The notes beneath the pieces are model-generated. The model was given only the letters and a program-made list of their open reading frames with translations, did not search any database and had not been told where the DNA came from. Source: Antedon mediterranea (lineage: Eukaryota > Echinodermata > Crinoidea > Comatulida > Antedonidae). From it: DNA of 64,000 nucleotides. The stretch is taken from NCBI RefSeq assembly GCF_964355755.1, contig NC_092674.1, positions 9,367,001-9,431,000 on the forward strand. The letters are read 5' to 3'. Within the stretch, counting starts at the first letter, position 1. Each line of letters starts with the position of its first letter. Of this stretch, positions 38,365 to 49,144 are shown piece after piece. The position numbers and the translations under genes are program-made.

Positions 38365-41300
38365 GTAAGTATGTTTATGTTAGTACAGTAATACATTTTT
38401 CGATATTTTGTATTTTTTATGAGAGCATCCTGTCTTTTCCCTTAAATTATTTGTAAGTTAAATGTGTATGCCAAAACGGTTATCATGGCTGTATCTACCA
38501 TAAACTAAAAAACATTTCGGACGGATTCAATTCAATTCAACTTTATTTAACTACGAAGGCCCAGCAGAATACATGGTTTTAAAAGTACAAATACAATTGA
38601 AACACCTTAAATAATATATTATAATTTAAAAAGAGGATACTAATATGAAGTATGCATAAACATGTAGTATTAATATGTATTAATATGTATTAATATGTAT
38701 TATCTATAGGCCTATACCAAAGTATTATTATGTATGTAAATGACAGAGGGCGTAAAGGGTGTATAACACATAATATATTTATTTATATAAATAGTAAAAA
38801 CACAGAGCTACTACAGTACTAAGTTAGGCTAAAGAACATTATGTTAAGCAATAATTCGTCACGTTTAAGACGGCCTAAATGTTAGGTTATGCACACAGAA
38901 TTTCAGTATTATGTATATCGAACCATTTCTCAATTATTGTACAATAAAATCACTTTCGTTATTATATAGGCTACCGCAGTAATGTTGAACATCGATATAC
39001 GTTTTATACAACCATGGTGGAATTATTTATTATTTATTATTTTCCTCCATAATATAACATTGTTTGAAATGTAAGGCATTAGGCCTACTGAAAAATGACA
39101 ATGCTGTTGGGTGTCATTTGCAAATCTCAAGAGGTACAAATAGGACCTAAGCTAAATCAAAACGGTAAACCAATACTCAGAAAGTTACAAACTTTTTGGA
39201 AAACACTACCTTTTATCAGAGCTAATGCAAATCGAGATAATAATAATATTATAATTTATATAGCGCCTAATGTTTTGAAACCTCTAAGCGCTGAACATTA
39301 TTACCCCAGTCAATGTTCTGGGGGATCAAACACGTATGGAAAGATACTCCCATAATGCAGCTAGTAATCAGGCAAAGCTGTGCCTTGATCTAATCAGGTT
39401 CCCATTTATACATACACATGTAAACCAAAAAATAATCACAGATATGAAGTAATTATACCATACTGACTGAGACTGCAGTCTGTACACTAATAACATCCTT
39501 GACTTTAACATGAACTGTATTTTATTCGATTGTTACATTTTCTCCAATAAATTATTGTAAAATGCCGCACATGCACATGCGACTTCAAACGAAGTGAAAT
39601 TTAAATCCGGGTTGTGAGATTGATAAAAAAAAAGGTTCACTATTGACTTGCACGGGGACATGCGCAAGTTATCACTGAGTGAGAGATGCTTATCCAACTA
39701 AATATCAAAAAGAGAGAAGAGGGAAGTAAATTCAACTGAGTAAAATGAACGCTGAACTTCAACTAATGTCAGCATCTTTTGCATAATTTTAAAGCTTAGG
39801 AGGTGGCTGTTTGGGTTATGTGAGAAAGAAAGGAACTACAGTCTAACTTATTCGTATTTATATATTTATATATTGTTGATTGTGTTGTCTATAGTTTAAA
39901 TATTTGTTATTGTGTAATACATAATTATGCAATTCATCCATGTGCTGCCATGTATGTAGCCTACGTTTAAATGTGAATTTTTGAATAAATATACCGAGAT
40001 ATAAACTCACTGAGAGTGGGTGTGTATATTGTAAATTCGAGGAACTTTACGAATATAAACCGAAGTGGGATGTGATTGCACAAAAAACGGACGGAGGCCC
40101 AGAATTAATTATATAACTGTTGTATTAGTTCTTTATTTATGTTTTTCCTATGCATTTAGAGTGGTAATTTTTAGATATTATAATTATGTACTTTATAAAT
40201 GGATACATTTTATTACGGTGCCTCTAAATGTAAGTGTAAGTATAAATATTAAAAAAACATTTAATTTACACTGTAGATTAACTTCTTCCCTATAAATTAA
40301 TTCTCTACCCTAATGAAACAACAAAATAATTTGTCTATCCATTATATCTATATGTTCTATATTAAGAGCATCTATACCTTGTGGGTAATTTCTCAATTTG
40401 ATTTACTTCGATCTTGTCGCTATATCATGGCCTTCATTTGGTTACCAGGCTGACAAATATCATCATAATTTCATAATGACGAATGATACGATAGGTTTGG
40501 ATTTTATTAATTTACAATATTCATGAATATTAAATAATTAACACAGGAACCACAAAGCAATATTAAGCGTCTAAATTGTTTTGTGAAAATATGTAATATG
40601 AATGCCTTTTTTTAGTAGCGTAGCTCAAGTAGTATTATTTAATGTAGGCCTTCCCGGTAGTAATCAAATAAAATCAAACTTAGGCATATATTAGCGAAGA
40701 GATCTTCTAAATAGACGTCTATATAATATAGGTTTCTTTGTTTATTTTCACACAATATGAAAATAATACAAAATGTAAAGTAATAGGTGTGTGAGGAATT
40801 GACACAGTCATAGAGTTTGAACCGCCAACAATAAATAAATACGTAATTCATTCATTCATTCAATTCCTTTATTTCGGATAGTACAAATCATAAAAAAAAG
40901 AGAGACAAATTTCACCAGGAAATTAACAATAGCATCTTCCACACAAAACAACCTAAAGTATCAATTTGCACCAACTCTGATGCAGGATGGATTGTGGAAG
41001 TACGTTAGCTATTGTCTGAATCAGACTATTACAACTGTCATGAAGTCTGTTCTTAAAACTATGAATGGAGTTACTCCAATATTCATAGAATGAGGGAACG
41101 TTATTCGGTACAAATTGTTAGAATCAAGATCAAAACAGATTCTATAGGATCAATATGCCTAGAGCATTGTCACTCCATACCCTATTGTTACCAATCGAAT
41201 CGAATTGTGTGTAAAATCGAATTTTGAAATGCATACACACTGGTTTACTAAAAGCACGATGTGTATAGTAGTTTGTCTATCATAATCGATTTTAAATTCC

Positions 41301-44300
41301 ATCGTCCTGAATTCAAATCATTTGATAAATGATGTTGATCACTGAAATGATGATATAATGCTCTTTATCATCAACATCACGACATAAACAATACATTCAT
41401 TATCATCAGCAAGATTGTTAATCCATGGTTCGAACCCAGACTTTGGAATTAGAAAACCACATGCATGAGATGATGACCATTCATTTGAATAGTGTCCTTA
41501 GAATGTGAACAGGATAACTTTTAGTTTGAACTCTGACCTTAGAAATAGAATTCATGTTTTGTATTATGCAAAAGACCTCTGAACTAGACTGTCATGCTAA
41601 TTATTATACTTCTGTAGGCTACTACTTACTCCAGCTGCTACAACTTCAACATCGGTACCGTACCATTTCAATCTTCGTCACAACTGTATTCTTTTTTGTT
41701 ACAGGTATATTGTGTTCTTACCTTCGTATGTGCTTTCTACGCTCATAAACATATTCGAGTTAAAGACGGTGAGTATTAATTCTTTATGTACAGTATAACT
41801 GGTTATAAGTTGATATTGATAATAAGTAAGGAGGAATATTCCAATAATGAGTGAGTGTCCGAGTGGTTAAGAGAGTGGAACCGTAATTACGTAGCCATAA
41901 CATCTGCAAAAGTCTTCTCGGATAAGGACTATAAACCGTGCACTTTAAAGAACCTAGTACACAGAGAAGGGGTTACCTCGGTGTACTAGTACACATCCAG
42001 CTCCAGTCACTGTCATTCACAGTCACTGGTTGACCAGTCTTTGACTGAAGAGGTCACCCAGCATAAAGAATTGAAATAAATAAAATACAAAATAGGAATA
42101 TTCTCTCTCTATGCACATTCTTTATCCTAAGAAGTACTAAGAAGCGTTTCTTTCAGGAATTATTTCCTCTCTAAGCAAATCCTTTATTCTCTATAAGATG
42201 AAAGCGTGAATTATAGCCAAAATACTACTTTTTATAGATATTGTCAGCCTTTATAGTCTTTTGAAACTAAAAACTAAAAATATCTCATAAAGTAACCTCA
42301 TGCCGGCCTAAGTTAATTGCCCCAGAGTAAAACCTTTCTACCAATCAATACCGTGTTCGCAATTTTAAAAGCTTAAGACTGTTTTCCATCTAAGATAAAA
42401 TATTCGCTCGAGTTGAACACTTCTGAGCTCTGATTAGTTACGCACTTTTTCACGTCACAACAAATAGATGGAAATAATGAAAACACATGCGCGCCAACGC
42501 TTTCTATTCGCGTTAATTGATTTGCCTCGTGGAAAACAGTCTTCATGACAATCAATTATGTATATCATTCTACATTACAAATATGTACTGCGGCACCATA
42601 CTAACTAGATTAAAACAAGCTAAACAAACTGACTATGTACTTTTGTAGGTCGGATTATCAATACAATTTAAGGAAAATCTTACAACATAGATAGACCTAC
42701 TGGCACCTCATTGCTGGTACTATAGAACCCCTTTAAAGGGATACCTTCGGGACCCAAAAACAGTTGATAGTGGTATGTCTTCTGAGTAGGGGCTGGTCAT
42801 AGTGTTTAAATGGAATTACATTTTTTTGTAAATATGTGTTGCTATATAAAACATAATTTGCTGACGTTTTAATTTTATTTGAGTGTTACGTTGTACCACT
42901 GAAAGAAATTAAGCAAAGAAAAAAATATGGATACTGTCTAAAATTAAACAATATTATAATACATACTTTATTTCAAACAGATTCGTAATAACTCCTTTCT
43001 AAGAAATAGGCAGATACAATTAAGTCGATAAATCGTCCGTTATCATAGGTGTTTTTTTAATTTAACATATTTACTTGATGGTCCCTTCACAATAAAATGT
43101 TTAGAAACTATAGAGACCACACATTTTCTATTTCCGTTAAAAGTTTGATTACGGTACTAAATTTAGTTTATTTCTTGTTTCAGAACTTGAGGAATTGAAG
43201 TGGCTAACTTACGTTACATTTATATTCTCAGTGATGAACTTCATTGCATCAATGCTGGTCATACGAGGTATAATGGATGTAAGTCATTAGAAATAGCTCA
43301 ATACAATAATAATTGAACACTTTAAAGCTGTCTGATATCATGCTAGAACTATCACTCTATGATTTAGGTGCGGTTTTTCAACATAGAAAACTTTTGCAAA
43401 CAAAAGAAGAAAGAACTTTTGTTTTGCCGCGAGTTTGCCGACTCACACAAACTTACTTAACTCAAAGATTGTAAACTGAAGTTTCCTAGTGTAGGCTATA
43501 GCAGCTTCACATCGACAGTGATTGAGTTCTCTGTTGGAGTCCTCCGCGTCTAGTGTTATTAGGCTTATTGTTTGTATTTGTTCATGTACAATTTCGGAAT
43601 AATTTGAATTGAATTGAGCTTAAGAAACTTTATGAACATTTTGTTTTTGATGCGAGGTTTTACGACTGACACTAGCAAACCTTGGAAACATTTCGGTCCA
43701 AACTCAGAGATTGTAAACTAAAGTTGCCTAGTGTAGACTAGCTTTAGAAATTTGATAGCACTTCTTTGTTTTGCTACGAGTTTGCCGATTGACAAACTGT
43801 TAAAGACTTCTTTCCTAATTCTGGAAAGTTTGCTGGTGTAGACCAGGTTAAATATTACTTAATCTTTGCAGGATCGACGTGATTCTCGTATGCTTTTGAT
43901 ACCATTCATTGTGTTAATGACCATGTTTGTCGGTGTCCAATTGGTAGGCTGGGTTCAGATTATACTTACGGTTAAAATTGTAAGTAAATAACCATAGTAT
44001 TTTTAATTATACATACATTGTTTCAGTTACATTATCTTTATTACCATAGAGCTATAATCTTGATTTTCATCATCATTGCTGCTATCATCATCCTTATTAT
44101 CGATCATCACAGTTATAAACATAATCATTTGATATTGATATAAAGCCTTTCCACTAGGCGAATCGAAAGCGTCAGCTTATACGCATGCGTATTCATGTTC
44201 CATCTTTGAAATCCCTCTCTACGCATGCGCATAAGCTGACGCTTTTGATTTGGGAGAAACAAATTCGCCTAATAAAAAATAGGTTTTGGCCTAAGTAGAA

Positions 44301-45934
44301 GCTCTTCTATAGCTAGTTTCCATCCATCCCACTGTGAACCTTGCTATTTTAGCTTTCACACCAATCCCACCAAATTGCACGTATATTTCCAGTTTCTTTG
44401 TTTTTCTGCATCTTCACTCCTCAGGAAGATCAAAGTATGTTGATCGAATCGTTGAGAAACTCAAAAGTTATTTTCAGAATTAATATTCGTGCTGAACCGC
44501 AAACTTTATATCAACATTTGATTTCGCCATGCAAATCCTCAAACAATAATCATTATTATCATAATCATCATACATCATCATCCTCATCATGACCAGCAAC
44601 ATTTATTTCAACTGAAGCGCTTTATTAGGTATGAATATGAAAACATTTTCATGTGGGTATATTTATTAATAACAGAACAACAAAAGTGCCATGTTTATGA
44701 TAATTCTAAACAGAAGAAATCTCTCAAAAAGAAGAAGAAGAAAGAATGCAAACCAGCGAGGATATTTATGTATTTTAATTTTTTCTTTTAGCTTATTGTA
44801 GCAATTATGTATCTACTAGGCACCTGCTTTTCTGTGAGTATTATTTAGTTTTTTACATAGCTATGATATTTGTGTTGCTAACTGAATGATACCTTGATAT
44901 AATGCCGATTCCATTCAAATCGTCATTTACGGATACCAGCATGCACTACTTATATTACCATTGAAAAAATAATTGGAACCTTTCAATATAACTTTTCAGA
45001 TTTTTATGAACTTGTGTGTTATTTCTCAATATCAAGAGCTAAAGGATGGCCGGGGAACAAAAGCAAGCTACAATACAACGGTACGATTAATATTATGCAT
45101 TGTTTAAACTTTAGGAATAGGAGGAACATTCCATCACGCTCATTCCTTGGAAACGGGAAAATACAACCGTATCCGATATTATCTTTAACAGAAAAAATCA
45201 TCCTCAACATCACCATCCGAGGCGTAACTCCTTACCTCAAGTCGCAACAACTTTTATTATTATTTTATCACGACAATTTCTTAAGGTGAATAAGTTTTAC
45301 AACTTTTATTTATTTTTAGGAAGAGCCTCCTGTTATGTACATAGCTGTGTCGGACCGGATGACCCTTCCATTCTCGAAAGTTGGTTCAGATAGTGCTGCA
45401 GTATATACGACAAGAGTACCTTCTCCATTCGATCCCCCGATGTCGAACCAGTCTATGGGTGGGTCAAAATCAGTGGAACCGTCTCGCAGATGGACAGGAA
45501 TTGATTACGAATATCCCGCAAGACCACAGTCGTCAGCTGCGGGATCGTACGTACAGAATTTATGTCAGCACGACGGGGCATCAACCCAAACTGAATCTAC
45601 ATTCTTCTTCCCGATGAACACCACAGATAACAATGATGAAAACGATACTGTAGATGCGATTGTGGCATCCGCTCCGTCAGAAAGCGGTTCATACTTGCCG
45701 GTTGGTCGAGCACTTTCGTACCCGTCGACACCGGCCAACAACACGCCATATATGTCGTCGACGTTAAACCGTAGAACATTCGTTGAAACTCGCAACTCGT
45801 CTCGATCTTTGTCGTATTTGCCAGAAGTGGCTGGCAACCAACATCAGAATGGTAGTTTTGGCGTGAAGCACTTTGCGGCACCTCCACAGTATCATAGCAT
45901 CTCGATGAAAGAAAAGGTGGAGAGCATCGTCTGA
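38293..45934 (+). CDS. LAPTM-like four-pass membrane protein with a long C-terminal tail (7 exons, 358 aa)
   Basis: Coding exons are 38293-38364, 41705-41768, 43184-43278, 43872-43979, 44792-44833, 45000-45080 and 45320-45934. All have GT-AG boundaries and one continuous frame. An in-frame TAA 18 bases before the ATG fixes the start. A cysteine-rich head (KCLWCGVRRGS) precedes four predicted membrane spans at about residues 17-38, 52-74, 84-108 and 112-136. A hydrophilic, Ser/Pro/Asn-rich tail of about 215 residues follows. The head, the spacing of helices and the post-TM4 NLCVISQYQEL resemble lysosome-associated LAPTM4/5 proteins. The C-terminal APPQY matches the PPxY (Nedd4-binding) element I recall in LAPTM4A. 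YxxPhi-type sorting motifs occur at YQEL (138), YIAV (161) and YHSI (345). LAPTM proteins sit in late endosomes and lysosomes and affect transporter and receptor trafficking. Known LAPTMs are roughly 230-320 residues, so the tail is long. A related uncharacterised tetraspan family is possible. Confidence 0.75.
39240..39415 (+). repeat. Dispersed repeat with TTTATATAGCGCC motif
   Basis: AATAATATTATAATTTATATAGCGCC, a CTCTAAGCGCTGAACATTATTACCCC-like stretch and GGTTCCCATTTATACAT occur in the order I recall from a widespread repeat of marine invertebrate genomes. It accounts for the open frame 39095-39355, which has no other support. The family name is not assigned. Confidence 0.5.
41705..41768 (+). 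CDS. LAPTM-like gene, coding exon 2
   Basis: Acceptor TTTTTTGTTACAG, donor G/GTGAGT, ending in phase 1. Encodes the rest of TM1 (VYCVLTFVCAFYAH) and a basic loop (KHIRVKD). Confidence 0.85.
41842..42093 (+). mobile_element. tRNA-derived SINE with a 10-bp target duplication, in intron 2
   Basis: AGGAATATTC flanks the element on both sides (41832-41841 and 42094-42103). The head GAGTGTCCGAGTGGTTAAGA resembles the A-box of a Ser/Leu-type tRNA. The body has GGATAAGGACTATAAACCGT, similar to a segment I recall from other invertebrate SINEs. The end is an A-rich tail (AAATAAATAAAATACAAAAT). Orientation is the same as the host gene. Confidence 0.88.
43184..43278 (+). CDS. LAPTM-like gene, coding exon 3
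   Basis: Acceptor TTTCTTGTTTCAG, donor GTAAGT. Encodes TM2 (LTYVTFIFSVMNFIASMLVI) and returns the frame to phase 0. Confidence 0.85.
43370..43870. repeat. Nested remnants of TAAAGCT-ended MITEs in intron 3
   Basis: AAACTGAAGTTTCCTAGTGT near 43475, AAACTAAAGTTGCCTAGTGT near 43716 and GAAAGTTTGCTGGTGTAGAC near 43824 are repeated ends. The middle one continues to AGACTAGCTTTA. In reverse they read TAAAGCTAGTCTACACTAGG, related to the terminal repeats of the 18386 and 46056 families. ACTTTTGTTTTGCCGCGAGT/TTTGTTTTGCTACGAGTT is also repeated. Confidence 0.6.
43872..43979 (+). CDS. LAPTM-like gene, coding exon 4
   Basis: 36 codons, phase 0 at both ends. Begins with a charged DRRDSR loop and encodes TM3 (MLLIPFIVLMTMFVGVQLVG), followed by WVQIILTVKI. 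Confidence 0.85.
44141..44277. mobile_element. Small foldback MITE in intron 4
   Basis: TTAGGCGAA-type ends and a perfect inner pair AAAGCGTCAGCTTAT / ATAAGCTGACGC-TTT surround a short spacer. TACGCATGCG occurs in both arms. The left end TAAAGCC...CCACTAGGCG resembles the ends of the 46056 element. Confidence 0.75.
44792..44833 (+). CDS. LAPTM-like gene, coding exon 5 (14-codon microexon-like)
   Basis: Only 42 bases, with phase 0 at both ends, acceptor TTTTCTTTTAG and donor GTGAGT. It contributes the first half of TM4 (LIVAIMYLLGTCFS). Skipping it would keep the frame but remove half a membrane span. Confidence 0.82.
45000..45080 (+). CDS. LAPTM-like gene, coding exon 6
   Basis: 27 codons, phase 0 at both ends, donor GTACGA. 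Completes TM4 (IFMNLCVIS) and starts the cytoplasmic tail with a YQEL motif. Confidence 0.83.
45320..45934 (+). CDS. LAPTM-like gene, terminal coding exon 7 (tail)
   Basis: Acceptor TTATTTTTAG, then 204 codons and TGA. It encodes the low-complexity Ser/Pro/Asn-rich tail with EEPPVMYIAV at its start and APPQYHSI near its end. No hydrophobic span or folded domain is recognisable. Two open frames on the opposite strand (45565-45837, 45597-45887) and one overlapping on the plus strand (45381-45617) are shadows. Confidence 0.87.
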   Translation, partial: EEPPVMYIAVSDRMTLPFSKVGSDSAAVYTTRVPSPFDPPMSNQSMGGSKSVEPSRRWTGIDYEYPARPQSSAAGSYVQNLCQHDGASTQTESTFFFPMNTTDNNDENDTVDAIVASAPSESGSYLPVGRALSYPSTPANNTPYMSSTLNRRTFVETRNSSRSLSYLPEVAGNQHQNGSFGVKHFAAPPQYHSISMKEKVESIV

Positions 45935-46910
45935 AAAAAGTATGGTGAAATTACGAAATAAGACAATACATTTTCTTAAACTTGGTTTCCACTTACTTGG
46001 ACGTAAAGTAACGACGTATGCTCATGAGTTGATCAATCACAACCGACAGATTTACTAAAGCTTGGTTCCCACTAGGACGCAAACGTAAGGACGCAGACAA
46101 AACACCGGTTGGACAAAACGTATCGACGCAAAGTGACGACATAAGAACAAAATCGTGCGTGTCACAAGTGGATCCGAATACCGATAGAAGAGTATGTTAC
46201 GTCCTTTCGTTGCGTCCAAGTGGGAACCGAGCTTTACGTGGTGGTAGCTTTAACCTTCTTTAAGACTGAATATGCCATAAACTCAATGGATTCCAAGCAA
46301 AACCAAATCTAGCTTTTATCTTGCAGGTGAAATTTTAACAATCCTAGCAAGTAGTGTAAAAGTATGGCTATAAACGTTGCTCGGTATAAATTCCAAAGAT
46401 TTTAGAGAAAGATTTTAAAGTATGCGCTACGGTATTGTAAACAAGCCTAAAAAGTTTAGAATTTAGATTTTAAACTTGCTCATCATTTTAGTATTTTAAA
46501 TTTATTATCATTATTACATACGTACATGTACATTAGTAAGAATAAAGGTGTAGTTGGATAGTGTACAGTGATAGGATAGTGAAGTAATATTTATTTTGTA
46601 TTTCATATAACATTATTTGAAAAATCCACGGTGCGCAGACCGAAATGCTTTTTAACATTTTCATAAACGAAATGAATATGGTAATTAATGAAGTTATAGA
46701 AATATAAAAGATTCTGGCTTATAAAGGTATGGTAAATCTTTACGTTAGCTACCCAGTAAACACATGCCTACATCTAGTTGGTAAACCAAAACGAAGAGTC
46801 TTGCCATTTTCAGTTTAGTATGGTTGTTTAACAAGCATTAATTCATAAATATTAACATTAAACTAATATGTATTTTTATTAGGCTATATACATTGAATTA
46901 TTTGAATAAA
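45935..46910 (+). other. Probable 3' UTR of the LAPTM-like gene
   Basis: No coding potential. Candidate polyadenylation signals AATAAA occur at 46541-46546 and 46905-46910; which is used cannot be decided. A MITE at 46056-46236 lies within this stretch and would be transcribed if either site is used. Confidence 0.5.
46056..46236. mobile_element. TA-flanked MITE in the presumed 3' UTR
   Basis: TAAAGCTTGGTTCCCACTAGG with ACGCAA, and the inverse TTGCGTCCAAGTGGGAACCG with AGCTTTA, are terminal inverted repeats of about 25 bases. A partial copy of the left end (AACTTGGTTTCCACTTACTTGG) sits just upstream near 45979. Confidence 0.85.
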
Positions 46911-46959
46911 GTGATAACGATGTACGGTACTTTTATGAGTCAAGGTAATTTGTCTTATT

Positions 46960-47185
46960 TGTATTTGTATTTTGTATTTTGTATTAATATTTGTCCTCAG
47001 TGAGGAAATTCGGATTAGGCCCTCCACGGACCCACGGCAGCCAGCAGTGCAGCGCCTACCAGATTAGGCAATGAGAGTAAAGCATCTTGCCTAAGGATGC
47101 AATTAGTATGGTACAGATAACCTCGAACCCATGCCTATCACATGCTACTCCGATATTACCATTACACCATCACTCTCCAGTATTG
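46960..47185 (-). mobile_element. Probable tRNA-derived SINE, minus strand
   Basis: Read on the minus strand it has a tRNA-like head (AGTGATGGTGTAATGGTAAT as A-box region, CATGGGTTCGAGGTTATCTG as B-box region). A body with CTTAGGCAAGATGC follows, then an A-rich tail made of AAATAC units. No target duplication was verified. Confidence 0.65.
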
Positions 47186-49120
47186 AATGATGCAGGATTA
47201 GCAGTATCATTAATTGACAATAAATCAATCGAGTGGCGATCAGAGTTGTCGTTTGCAACTACTGAAGTAGAATGAAAGAAAAAAGAAAGGAAGAAATAAC
47301 GACAAAAAGGAAGAAACAAAGAAACAAAGAAAAGTCAACTCAGCTGAGAAATAAACCATAACGACTCTTGTACAACTTTATAAAATTATCGGTGTATGGG
47401 CCTCTGTCAAAAAGGACTAGAATTTTGTTTTCAAACTTTTTTTTCTCGAATTTACGCGCACGCTTCTTAATAATTCAGGAGAGTGGTGGATTTTCAGATA
47501 AGTTTTCTGCCTGAAAATATCAGGTGGGTATAATATAAAGTTTGTTTTTATTATCAAGAAGAGTGAAACATTATTGCCACAGAAAAAAAGAGAGGGCGCG
47601 CGACAACATTTTTTAAAAGAAAATTTCTAATCATAACCTTTGACATATAAAAAGTGCGTATCGAATTTGTCATGTTTTTGTACGAAGAAAAATTAAAACC
47701 AAGAACAAAAGAAGATTGAAAAGTTAGTAATTGGTCATAAATTATATTTTGAAGGTGGTTTGCGAAACTGTATTAAAAGCCTATTAGAGGATTGTGTGTT
47801 GTAATAGGCCTACTTACTGCTGTGTCGCTGTATGTAGCCTAGGCTAGGCTCCTGGCCAGGCCTACCGGACTGCTGGTTTAAATTCATTGAGCATCACTCA
47901 TGACCATGTAAGCTTAAACATAGGCGCGCCTAGGCTAGGCCTATACAGTTAGTACGGGAAGTACTAGGCTAGCTAAGCTAGGCATACTAAGTACCCTATC
48001 TATGGCACCTAGGGTAGGTCGATTTAGTAAGCTAAAGCTAAGATAGGCTAGAAACGCCCTGCTATAAGTATAATAGGGCCTAGACTAGCTAGAATAGTTT
48101 TATTTAATAATAATATTAATATTGGATTTCCATTTTTTTGATGGATGGAAGTGGAAAAAAAAAGTTCTAGGCCCCCTAGGCCCTAGTGGGAACTGGACTG
48201 AAAGGTTTAGTCTATTTCTACTGTGTGATTGCTTCCAAAAAATAAATTTAAACATTCAATTAACTAGCTAGAAACAATGCCTAGGCCTAGCCTATTTGTA
48301 GGCCTAGAATATTCCACAGCGTACCACGTGTTAAATCTATACCCTTAACTAATAAACAGCATTGCCGCCTGGACCAACTTATAATAATGGAGCTACTTGA
48401 AATTAAATTTAAGTAAGTGGCATAAGTATACTACAAATGTCTTACTATGCATAAGATTTAGCGCTACTTTTAGGTGCTAATGTACTGTAGAGTAGTTTAA
48501 TTTTAAAATAGTTTATAAATTAAATCATCCAAATACAGACCTTTCCTGATTTCCCGATATTAATTAAATTTTCCCCTGATATTTTAGATAAACAAAAAAA
48601 TATTCCGATATTTATAATTTCTATTACTCTAGATAAAGAATATTTAAAATTTATATAATAAATTCATGTATTGTTTAGTTAATGAATGAAACACTGCATA
48701 TAAAATGGCATAGTTTCGACTTTTGGCACACCTGACATACTAAAAATACCAAGACTTTTAAACTTTTAATAGTAGTGCCTTCTATAAATCTATGGTTTGA
48801 TATATTTTTCAAAATATTATAGCACCCTCTATAGTTTGGACATGATTTCATAAAACCTCTCAAAATTTCATTTTTCAAAGTTGGGAGGTCTGTCCATATC
48901 AGCAAGGTTTTAATATTATGAATATGAAATTAGTATAAAGTAAGCAAACTCCAAAAGTTTGAATAGTTCTAGTGTAACAGTAGGTCTAGGTAGATACTGC
49001 AGTAATATTACTGATACATGATGAAATAAAATTACAGTAAAATTAGTAAGAACCACTACTACTAGGCCTACAAGGAAGGTACAGGTATTATATAATTATT
49101 GTTATATTTATTTTATTCAG
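47186..49120. other. Intergenic region and presumed promoter/5' UTR zone of USP38
   Basis: It contains an AGGCCTA-rich block (about 47800-48310), then AT-rich DNA. The polypyrimidine acceptor TTATTTTATTCAG ending at 49120 implies at least one non-coding 5' exon upstream. Possible donors are AA/GTAAGT at about 48410 and CAG/GTGGGT at about 47521. I cannot choose between them. No other gene is apparent. Confidence 0.45.
47800..48310. repeat. AGGCCTA/CTAGGCT-rich block
   Basis: About 500 bases dense in short palindromic words AGGCCTAG, CTAGGCTAG and TAGCTAG, without a fixed period. The same words occur in smaller patches near 22600-22660 and 29380-29700. It may be simple-sequence drift of a genome-wide favoured word. 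Confidence 0.6.
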
Positions 49121-49144
49121 CAAATAGAAAACAGGACATTAAAT

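Noticed and set aside
45381-45887. Frames overlapping the last LAPTM-like exon on both strands
   Set aside because: No motifs, and the spliced frame explains the region.
48387-48411. Upstream coding exon for USP38 starting ATG GAG CTA at 48387
   Set aside because: Joining its donor near 48410 to the acceptor at 49120 gives an immediate in-frame stop (AAC AAA TAG), so at most it is a short upstream frame in a 5' UTR.
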